DNA from: a virus
Direction: 5' to 3' (one strand)
DNA length: 40,999 nt
IMG/VR virus record: IMGVR_UViG_3300046477_000152
Coordinates: 1-40,999 of that record
In this document: positions 34,718-40,999 of the stretch, piece after piece
Layout of the letters: every line of letters begins with the position of its first letter
Numbering within the stretch: position 1 is the stretch's first letter
Position numbers and translations under genes: made by a program
The notes under the pieces: generated by a model
Seen by the model: only the letters and a program-made list of their open reading frames with translations
What the model was told of the DNA's origin: nothing
The model's database searches: none

Positions 34718-37264
34718 TTATACCTCTAACCCGACGACCTTCACGGTAACGCCCGTGACGGGATGGTCGCTTTCGATGATCTGAAAGTTTCGATTCAGGC
34801 CGTCCGATACGGCGTGGAAGGTATAGCCGATCGTGTATGACCGGCCGTCGCGCACGCGTTCGATTTCGACCCAGCGCTTTTTCGCGCCCAGGTAACTGAA
34901 CAGCGACGTCGCCAGCGCCTGCGCGTTCACGCTGGACGTAAGGAATCGGCTTTTCAGCGTCAGGCCCGAATCGGTGTCCTGGAAGGCCGGATTCCCAGCG
35001 AAGCCGAAAATCGTCGAGTCGTTTTCGTTTTCGAAGCGGACATAGCCGGTCCAGCGGTTGAAGACGCTTTGCGTCACCATCGAAAGGAAGCCAGGGTCGC
35101 CGTCGATCTGGTCGTTCGTCCCGATCGTGTTCCCTGGCATCGGGCCGGACCGCGACCGGAACACCCAGCCGAACGGCGCGAAGTAGAAGATCCCGGCGTT
35201 CAATAGCGACAGCTGCTGAAGCGCATCGCTGACCGAAAGGCCCGTCATGTCGGCGTAAGCGATCGACGCCGTGAAGGTTTTCGAAATCGACCACATCGCG
35301 CCGCCGAACAGCGCGACGAACGGAAACTGGCCGGACCCATCCAGGCCGGTCCCGCGCAGGATGATTAGGTCGACGTCCATCGGCCGGCCCAGCAGCGATG
35401 CGGACTGGGCCGGGACGTTCGGCGGCGGCGCCAGAAGGATCGGCGTTGACAGCGCGTCGACGCCGAACGTCGGTCCCCACGAAACGATCGACACGCCGAC
35501 GTTCGGGTCCGACGTCAGGCCGTAGAACCTGGCATCGCCGCGGTTCCGCTTGATCGACCGGCCGATCAGATAGGGCGTCGTCATGGCCGTCGTAAAAAGC
35601 GTCATGGTCCCGTTCGCCGCGACCGTGTAGACGAAGACGTTCGGCGACTTCCCCAGGATCCCGTCGACCTGGGCGACGCCGATGAACGAGTTCGGCCCGA
35701 ACGCCGCCGACGCCTTCGCCAGCATAACGATCGGTCCATTAACGCCGGTCGCTTTGTTCGCCTGGTAGGTGCCGCCCGCGATCGTCGCGCCCGCCGGCTG
35801 CCAGGCGGAAGTGTTCATCGTGATCGCGGACCCCGCGCCGGCGGAATTCTGAATGTCGGTGAAAAAACAAGTCCCCGTGTTCGAATCGACTTCGATCCCG
35901 ATCGCGTCGTAAAGCCGCGACATGTCGGTCGTCGTCGTGCCGGAAATCAGCGTCTGAAGCGTTCCCTGGGAAGTCCAGACGTACGACGCCGGGTTCTGCG
36001 TTTCCCAGGTCAGGACGGACGAAAACGAAAACGTCGGCGAATCGACGTCGGCGTTACAGCTGACCGTCAGGCAGTAGCGATTGAAGGTCGCGCCGTAGAA
36101 TTTCCCGTCGTACGCATAGAACTTGAAGGTGACGTTCAGGCCGAACCGCGGCGCGTTGTTCCGCGACTTCGTCCGCTTCGGCGCGTTCTGGAAAATGAAG
36201 CCGGCTTCGGTATTCGTGTCGTCGATCAGCGGGCCGGTCGACGAACTGTTTATCAGGGCGAACGGCGAGATCGCATCGGGCGCCCGGTACAGGCCGAAGG
36301 CCGTCCCCGCCAGGATCGGCGCCTGGAAGCCAGGCAGGACGTCGCCAGCTGCTATCCCCTGGATCGCGCCGGCCGGCATTCCCGTAGGCGGGAGGGGCGT
36401 CGCGAACAGCGTCGAGATCCCGGGCAGCGCTGGCGCCGAAAAGTAACCTTCGGCCGGGAAGCCGGCCGCGTTGAACAGCGTCGTGACGACCGATTCCAGC
36501 GGAAGGTTCCGCTGGTACGGCGTCAGAAGGTTCACAACCTGGCCGACCGCGTAGTTTTTCTGGATCGGCGTCGACAGCGTCAGTTCCCAAAAGTTTCCCG
36601 GCGCCGTCCCGGACTGGGCCGGGTCGGGCGAAACGCCAGCGACGACCAGGACGTCCGCGCCGTTCACCTGGATCGTGTCGCCGGCGAGGAAGTCGCAGAC
36701 GAAGTTCAGCAGGAAGCCGGCGACGGTCGGGCCGGTGACGCGGAGCGTGAAAGGATCCTTCGTCGAAGCGTCCTGCTGAAGCGTCCATTTCCCGTCGAAG
36801 TAGCTTGAGCGCTGGAACAGCGGGACCGCGCTGGTATTCTGAAGCGCCTTCACGCTCGAAATTACGGTGAAGGAAAAAGACGAATCCTTCGCGTTGAACT
36901 GCCAGGTCGACGGCTGAACGATCCCGAAAAACTGGACGTCGAACTGGACTTGCGGGATCGTCGGCGTCGCGCTGTCGGCGCCGGTCAGCCCCAGGTTAAT
37001 AAAAATCGACCAGTCCGCCGACGCCGGTCCCATGTTCGCGAACAGGCCCTGAACGAAACCCGTCGGGTCGTACCCTTTCAGCGTGACGTCGCCAGCCGTG
37101 AAACTATTCGTTCCGGTCGGGTCCTCGATCGTTTCGGTCAGGACCGGCGCGGTTTCCTGCGACAGATACGTCGTGATCTCGACTTGCGGCTGGCCGGCGC
37201 CGGGCGTCAGGTAGACACGAATCGCGGGCGGCGCCGGCGCGGGCGGGATCGGCTGCCAGGTCAC
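34718..37264 (-). CDS. Large tail-tip / baseplate protein
   Basis: The GTG at 37264 overlaps the tape-measure stop (GTGA), giving 848 aa. It is the first gene after the tape measure, the usual place of distal-tail and tail-tip (Dit/Tal-like) proteins. The N-terminal quarter is beta-rich with GDVTLKGYDPTGFVQGLF and FFGIVQPSTWQF, consistent with a hub domain. The middle resembles beta-sandwich carbohydrate-type modules (FFTDIQNSAG, FNRYCLTVSCN) and the end has MVTQSVFNRWTGYVRFENE and RVRDGRSYTIGYTFHAVSDG. The protein may combine Dit and Tal functions in one chain. No lytic domain is seen, which fits the separate lysin downstream. Confidence 0.65.
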   Translation of the reverse strand: MTWQPIPPAPAPPAIRVYLTPGAGQPQVEITTYLSQETAPVLTETIEDPTGTNSFTAGDVTLKGYDPTGFVQGLFANMGPASADWSIFINLGLTGADSATPTIPQVQFDVQFFGIVQPSTWQFNAKDSSFSFTVISSVKALQNTSAVPLFQRSSYFDGKWTLQQDASTKDPFTLRVTGPTVAGFLLNFVCDFLAGDTIQVNGADVLVVAGVSPDPAQSGTAPGNFWELTLSTPIQKNYAVGQVVNLLTPYQRNLPLESVVTTLFNAAGFPAEGYFSAPALPGISTLFATPLPPTGMPAGAIQGIAAGDVLPGFQAPILAGTAFGLYRAPDAISPFALINSSSTGPLIDDTNTEAGFIFQNAPKRTKSRNNAPRFGLNVTFKFYAYDGKFYGATFNRYCLTVSCNADVDSPTFSFSSVLTWETQNPASYVWTSQGTLQTLISGTTTTDMSRLYDAIGIEVDSNTGTCFFTDIQNSAGAGSAITMNTSAWQPAGATIAGGTYQANKATGVNGPIVMLAKASAAFGPNSFIGVAQVDGILGKSPNVFVYTVAANGTMTLFTTAMTTPYLIGRSIKRNRGDARFYGLTSDPNVGVSIVSWGPTFGVDALSTPILLAPPPNVPAQSASLLGRPMDVDLIILRGTGLDGSGQFPFVALFGGAMWSISKTFTASIAYADMTGLSVSDALQQLSLLNAGIFYFAPFGWVFRSRSGPMPGNTIGTNDQIDGDPGFLSMVTQSVFNRWTGYVRFENENDSTIFGFAGNPAFQDTDSGLTLKSRFLTSSVNAQALATSLFSYLGAKKRWVEIERVRDGRSYTIGYTFHAVSDGLNRNFQIIESDHPVTGVTVKVVGLEV

Positions 37265-39090
37265 TTTGTCCTCGTCGCGATTGTAGTCGGGCCGAGCGTA
37301 TTCGAATCGACCATTCGAATCGTCCGGATCAGCTTCTTAACGGATTCGACGTTCGACGGATCCTGAATCGACGCGTTGATCGTCGTGCGCCGGCTGTTGT
37401 CGATGTTCGTCGTCGTCGATCCGCCGCGCATCCCTTCGGCCCAGCCGGAGTCGACGCCCTGGTTCCATTTCGTCACCATGTCCTTCGCCCAGCGCCGGCC
37501 GCCGCGGAACGATTCGGCGTCGTTCGACGGATCGTCGAAGCCAGCGCCGGAAGCGATCGCACCCGCGGAGTCTTCCGACAGACTCGCCTGCGGCGCGCTT
37601 TGTCCCGAAATCTGAACTATGTCGAGGATCCCGACGGCGACGACCAGCGCCGCGAGCGCCGGGCCGAGCGTGCCGCCCTGCGCCAGCGCCTTCGTCGCGC
37701 CTTCATAGGTGTTAATCACGGCGGCGGCGATCGCCAGTTCCTTCTGAATCCCGAACTGTTGGCCGGCGAGATTCAGCACGCCGTTCGCGACGTCCGTTTC
37801 CAGCTTCAGCTTTTGCTTCGCGAGTTTCGTGTACGTCTTCGCCATCTCATGCGTGGAATAGCGCATAACGTCTTCTTGCGCTTTCCAGTTCGCCGTGAAG
37901 CCCGCGAGGATTTCCGCGTCCGTATCGGCGCGCATTTTCGCTACGTTTTTATAGTAGAGATTAAAGGCCTTTTCCTTTCGGAGAATGTCCGCGTTGAATT
38001 TCTTCCAGTCCGATTCGGCGTAGAAGGTCGACCCGGTTTTCCATAGTTCGGCCGTCTTCAGATCGTCCTTCAGCTTGCCGGCATTCGCCGCCAGGCGCGC
38101 GGCGAGCCCGGTCGCTTCACGCTTCGCCATCCGTTCGGCCGCCTGGTCCTCGATCGCTTCCAGGGTCGCGTGGTAATCCTTATCGGCCGCGGTCTGTTTC
38201 GCCCGTAGCTTGTCCCACGCCGCGCCGATCCCGCCGCTTCCCAGGAAAACGTCCTTCATAAAGGTCGCCAGGTTCCCTATTTCCGCGCCCGCTTTCATAA
38301 AGGACGCGCCCAGCTTTTCGGTGCCGATCGTTACGGCTTCGATGAACAGCATGAATGCGTCTTTTACTTTGATAATCGCCGGGCCGATCTGTCCGCCGAT
38401 CTCTTCTTTGAACAGTTCCCAGCGGACCTTCGCCTGGTCGGCCGCCTTCGCGCTGTCGTTCGTCCTTTCCGTCAGGCCGTAGAAGTTTTTTTCCAGGTAC
38501 GCCATCGCGAACGCTGACGCTTCGTGAGCGTCCTTGATTCCCTTGATGCCAGGGATCAGGTCCTTCAGCTGTTTCGTCTGGCCGAGCGCGGCGGCGCTGA
38601 CCATGTTCATCCCGTACTCGAAACCCTTGCCGGTCGAAGTCCCGATGTCCATCGCGAGCGCGACGCGATGCTGGGCGTCGGCAAGGTCGTGCGTCCGCAT
38701 CATCTGCATTCCGAGCGCGCTGGTGACGCTGGGAATCGAAACGCCGCCCATCAGCGCCATCTGTTCGGACCATTCCTTCGCTTCGGCCGTTACCTTCCCA
38801 GCGTCCTCGCCGAAGGCGCGCGCGGCCGTCGCGACAGCGCGCGTCGCCCGTTCCTGGTTGTAAAACTCCTCCGTGCTTTCCTTCAGGAAGCTGGTCACTT
38901 CGGCGAGCGTCGCCATTTCCGCGAGCGCTTCGGTCAGTTTCTTGACGCCCTCTTCCGCGGCGCTGGCGGCCTTTTCCTTCAGGTCCGCCGCGGCGTTCGC
39001 CGTGTTTTTCAGCCCTGCGGTCGCCTGGTCCGTGCCGGCCGAATTGAAAGACGAGTCAATCGGGACGCCGATTCCTTTTTCGTCAGCCAT
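37261..39090 (-). CDS. Tape measure protein
   Basis: This 609-aa protein is long, helical and Ala/Lys/Glu rich. It has the N-terminal coil ADLKEKAASAAEEGVKKLTE, a membrane-like segment in the middle (about 235-255, KDAFMLFIEAVTIG) and a typical C-terminal hydrophobic block (AAVINTYEGATKALAQGG, then ALAALVVAVGILDIVQI). The length would give a tail of roughly 90 nm by the usual 0.15 nm per residue. It sets tail length and may help eject DNA. It overlaps the assembly protein upstream by 8 bases. The body of the gene looks lower in G+C than its neighbours. Confidence 0.85.
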   Translation of the reverse strand: MADEKGIGVPIDSSFNSAGTDQATAGLKNTANAAADLKEKAASAAEEGVKKLTEALAEMATLAEVTSFLKESTEEFYNQERATRAVATAARAFGEDAGKVTAEAKEWSEQMALMGGVSIPSVTSALGMQMMRTHDLADAQHRVALAMDIGTSTGKGFEYGMNMVSAAALGQTKQLKDLIPGIKGIKDAHEASAFAMAYLEKNFYGLTERTNDSAKAADQAKVRWELFKEEIGGQIGPAIIKVKDAFMLFIEAVTIGTEKLGASFMKAGAEIGNLATFMKDVFLGSGGIGAAWDKLRAKQTAADKDYHATLEAIEDQAAERMAKREATGLAARLAANAGKLKDDLKTAELWKTGSTFYAESDWKKFNADILRKEKAFNLYYKNVAKMRADTDAEILAGFTANWKAQEDVMRYSTHEMAKTYTKLAKQKLKLETDVANGVLNLAGQQFGIQKELAIAAAVINTYEGATKALAQGGTLGPALAALVVAVGILDIVQISGQSAPQASLSEDSAGAIASGAGFDDPSNDAESFRGGRRWAKDMVTKWNQGVDSGWAEGMRGGSTTTNIDNSRRTTINASIQDPSNVESVKKLIRTIRMVDSNTLGPTTIATRTK

Positions 39091-39772
39091 TCGGCGCGTC
39101 CCCGCGGGCGTCCGCTTCGGCCATCAGCCGGGCCAGGTTCGCCGCGGCGGTCGGATCCTTCACGGCGCCGACGACCTGGTCCGCCGGCCGCGGACCGTCC
39201 CAGCCGTCCGCCTGGCGTTCGGCGCGTTCCTGCGCGTCACGCTGCGCGGCGTAGCGCGACTTCACGGCGCCGGCGGCCATGAAGAAACCTTCCGCCCGGA
39301 AGCCCAGCGGTTCGTCGATTCGACAGCCGAGTTCGCGCGCCAGCAGCAGAACCGCGGTCTGAAGGTCCAGGTCGGCCGCGCGGTCGTCTTCCGGGTCGTC
39401 CTTCGGCCCGAACAGCGCTTCCTTTATGAACGGCCAGTCGTGAACCTTCGAAAAGAATCCGATCAGTTCCAGAAGGACGTAGGGGTCGCCGTCCTGAAGC
39501 CAGGCGTCGACCGTCATTCCAGGGATCGCCGCAGCCGCGGCTTCGGCGAACGCTTCGACCGGGAAATGCGCCAGCGCCTTCCCGACCGCTTCCGGCGTGT
39601 CGCCCGTGAACATCCCGGCGAAATCCTTCGCGTCCGTCGCGCCTTCGGACTGGGCGCGCATCAGCTGGTCGAGTCGGCCGAACGTCAGCGGCGGGACGGT
39701 GTATTCCGTCCCGCCGACGACGACCTTCCGCGTCGGTTCCAGTTCGAACGCTTCGCGAAGCGACAGCTTCAC
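39083..39772 (-). CDS. Probable tail assembly protein
   Basis: The GTG at 39772 gives 229 aa; the longer frame overlaps the major tail gene and is rejected. It lies between major tail protein and tape measure, the place of the gpG/gpGT tail chaperone. The sequence shows REAFELEPTRKVVVGGTEY at the start, a helical centre (PVEAFAEAAAAAIPGM) and an acidic/helical end. I find no obvious slippery site or second overlapping frame for a frameshift product, which sets it apart from lambda-type chaperones. The call rests on position. Confidence 0.6.
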   Translation of the reverse strand: MKLSLREAFELEPTRKVVVGGTEYTVPPLTFGRLDQLMRAQSEGATDAKDFAGMFTGDTPEAVGKALAHFPVEAFAEAAAAAIPGMTVDAWLQDGDPYVLLELIGFFSKVHDWPFIKEALFGPKDDPEDDRAADLDLQTAVLLLARELGCRIDEPLGFRAEGFFMAAGAVKSRYAAQRDAQERAERQADGWDGPRPADQVVGAVKDPTAAANLARLMAEADARGDAPNG

Positions 39773-39783
39773 CTGTCGCCCGC

Positions 39784-40488
39784 TTACGCGTCGATCCCGA
39801 TCCCGACGGCGCCGCGGTTCGCGGCGTAAGCGGCCGGATCTGCGACGACCTGCCAGGCGACCGAAAACGTCCGCTCCTTGTTTTTCACCAGCTTCCAGGT
39901 GCCCGGCCCCTGCGGAACGCAGCGCCAGAACTGCATCGTCCGCGTGACCTGTTCGCCCGGGCCGGGACCCTTCCACAGCATTTGCATGTAGCGCCGCGCC
40001 CACGATTCGCCCATCGTCATCGACCCAGCCGGCGCCGCGACCGTGCCGCCCGTGAGAAGGTTCGCCGCCGCGGTCGTCGGCGATTCGGCGCCGAGCGTGG
40101 ACCAGGTGTTGTAATGGTTCGCCCAGTTGTCATGCAGGAACGACGCCTTGATCTGCCAGTCCTCGCCGGACGGGAAGGCGCCGATCGGACCGATGAATTG
40201 ATCGCAGTCGATCTTCGTCAGCGTGCGCTTCGAATCGACTTCGATCCCGCCCGTCGTCGGCCCGATCCCGAAGACGGTTCCCGGATCGGCGCCGGCCGTC
40301 GTGCTGGGCGCGTAATAAAGGTATCCCGACCCGCGGGACACGGCGGCCTGGTTCGGCGTCGCTGACGCGTCCGTCGGGAAGACGAGCCCGAAGACGAGGA
40401 GCGAAAGCGCCGCGAGGATCGCGGCAAGCGTGCCGCCGCCGTGGTGCGCGGCGACGGTGGAAACGGCGAAAGCGACGGACGTCAGCAT
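39784..40488 (-). CDS. Major tail tube protein with N-terminal hydrophobic extension
   Basis: This 234-aa protein follows the tail terminator and precedes the assembly protein, the normal place of the tail tube subunit. From about residue 45 the sequence (ATPNQAAVSRGSGYLYYAPS, TGGIEVDSKRTLTKID, VTRTMQFWRCVPQGP, RTFSVAWQVVADPAAYA) resembles beta-sandwich tube subunits. Residues 1-44 form an extra hydrophobic leader with a helix at about 20-37 (GTLAAILAALSLLVFGLV). The ATG at 40488 has a strong AAGGAGCAATCGCC site, and I see no good internal start, so the leader is probably real. It may be removed, or help membrane-side assembly. This is unusual for a tube protein. Confidence 0.62.
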   Translation of the reverse strand: MLTSVAFAVSTVAAHHGGGTLAAILAALSLLVFGLVFPTDASATPNQAAVSRGSGYLYYAPSTTAGADPGTVFGIGPTTGGIEVDSKRTLTKIDCDQFIGPIGAFPSGEDWQIKASFLHDNWANHYNTWSTLGAESPTTAAANLLTGGTVAAPAGSMTMGESWARRYMQMLWKGPGPGEQVTRTMQFWRCVPQGPGTWKLVKNKERTFSVAWQVVADPAAYAANRGAVGIGIDA

Positions 40489-40502
40489 GGCGATTGCTCC
40501 TT

Positions 40503-40999
40503 TTACGGGTTCAGCTGGTGAAAGAAAAACGAAACCGTGTAATCCAGAACGAGAATCCCGACCGGGTTTTCTATGGCCGGTTCGGTGTATTCGGCTTTAG
40601 GAAGGATCGTCAGCGGCCCGTGGCTGGCAGTCAAGGGGATCGAATTCGCGCCGGCGTCCGTCCAGTAGGGGAACGCCTCCATCGCGGCCTGAAGGTCGGC
40701 CAGCAGCGCGTTCAGCTTCGCCCTGGTCGACGAATTCAGGTCGTCGCCGGCGTCGTCGCCCGCGACGTATCCCCATAGCTGGATGTTCATGGTCCGCTGG
40801 TAAAACAAGTCGTCGTGAGGAACGACCTGGTCCGGCTGGTTCAGCAGCGTCAGGACTTCGACCATCGGAAGTTCCGTCAGGTCGGGCCGCATCATCGCGC
40901 GGACCTTCGAATAGACGCGGCCGGCCAGGTCGGTTTCGCAGACGCGCGGCGTCAGCGCGTCGCCGACATTCGCGAACGGGTAGCTGAACGTCACGCCGG
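40503..40999 (-). CDS. Tail terminator / tail-completion protein, main part (start at 13-186)
   Basis: The gene continues past the window end into the copy at 13-186. Joined, it encodes about 185 aa and ends at 40503. Visible segments include RPDLTELPMVEVLTLLNQPD, FYQRTMNIQLWGYV, RAKLNALLADLQAAMEAF and LVLDYTVSFFFHQLNP. An alpha/beta layout with a late strand-rich end, and the place between gp10-like and major tail genes, fit the tail terminator (gpU-like) fold. It caps the tail and allows head joining. The gene is real but split only by linearisation. Confidence 0.7.
   Translation of the reverse strand, partial: GVTFSYPFANVGDALTPRVCETDLAGRVYSKVRAMMRPDLTELPMVEVLTLLNQPDQVVPHDDLFYQRTMNIQLWGYVAGDDAGDDLNSSTRAKLNALLADLQAAMEAFPYWTDAGANSIPLTASHGPLTILPKAEYTEPAIENPVGILVLDYTVSFFFHQLNP
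40887..40999. repeat. Terminal direct repeat, right copy (113 bp)
   Basis: This copy is identical to bases 13-125 and gives the intact reading of the tail-terminator gene. Removing one copy closes the genome into a circle of 40,874 bp. Confidence 0.85.

Noticed and set aside
39083-40003. Programmed frameshift tail chaperone pair
   Set aside because: There is no visible slippery run before the stop of the 229-aa gene and no separate overlapping frame before the tape measure. The upstream extension of the frame lies within the tail tube gene.

Overview
The window is an essentially complete, circularly assembled genome of a tailed dsDNA phage with siphovirus-type morphology. It is G+C rich (roughly 65% by eye, not computed). 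Bases 13-125 are repeated exactly at 40887-40999, so the closed circle would be 40,874 bp. One structural gene, the predicted tail terminator, is cut by the ends and becomes whole only when they are joined. Bases 1-12 are an inverted copy of bases 29-40 and look like a fold-back artefact. I recognise no integrase, CI-like repressor, DNA polymerase, primase, tRNA or CRISPR array, so a strictly lytic, host-polymerase-dependent phage is the simplest reading. The host is unknown. A lipobox-like protein, Sec signal peptides, a Pro/Thr-rich secreted protein and a C-terminal tail like the IPTL-CTERM sorting signal point loosely to a Gram-negative environmental bacterium.

Almost everything is encoded on the minus strand, so transcription runs from high to low coordinates. 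The early block (33224 down to 22750) is a chain of about 30 small genes, mostly joined by 1-4 base stop/start overlaps (ATGA, GTGA, TGATG). It holds a ribbon-helix-helix regulator, several one-helix membrane proteins, a RecB/RecE-like nuclease, a DUF1064 nuclease, several zinc-binding mini-proteins, a Pro/Thr-rich exported protein and an IPTL-CTERM-like protein. It ends with a replicative helicase of the DnaB family split into two genes: the N-terminal domain (24481-24870) and the ATPase domain (23037-24275), with a 70-aa gene between them. A 132-bp control region (33225-33356) carries divergent candidate promoters for this block and for the only plus-strand gene (33357-33869).

A 724-bp region without a convincing gene (22026-22749) separates early and late genes. 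It contains a dense cluster of GC-rich palindromes built on CCGTTCCCGG, several AT-richer operator-like dyads and a candidate leftward promoter. It is the best candidate for replication origin, packaging site and late control region.

The late block starts with terminase small and large subunits, a small protein and the portal (22025-18198). A long accessory cassette follows (18201-5242): small membrane proteins and a lipoprotein that may form a lysis module, a beta-helix tailspike, several virion-surface proteins, a 538-aa protein made of about ten repeats of an unrecognised kind, and a 1588-aa repetitive fibre with a Sec signal peptide. Only then come the prohead protease/scaffold fusion (5231-2958), the major capsid protein with an Ig/FN3-like insert (2945-1341) and the connector and tail-completion genes. 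Through the circle junction follow the major tail protein, a tail assembly protein, the tape measure, two tail-tip proteins and an M15-type peptidoglycan peptidase (40488-33864).

The features most worth follow-up are the split DnaB, the palindrome cluster, the novel repeat protein, the signal-peptide fibre, the sorting-signal-like protein and the cysteine-rich segment within the maturation protease.
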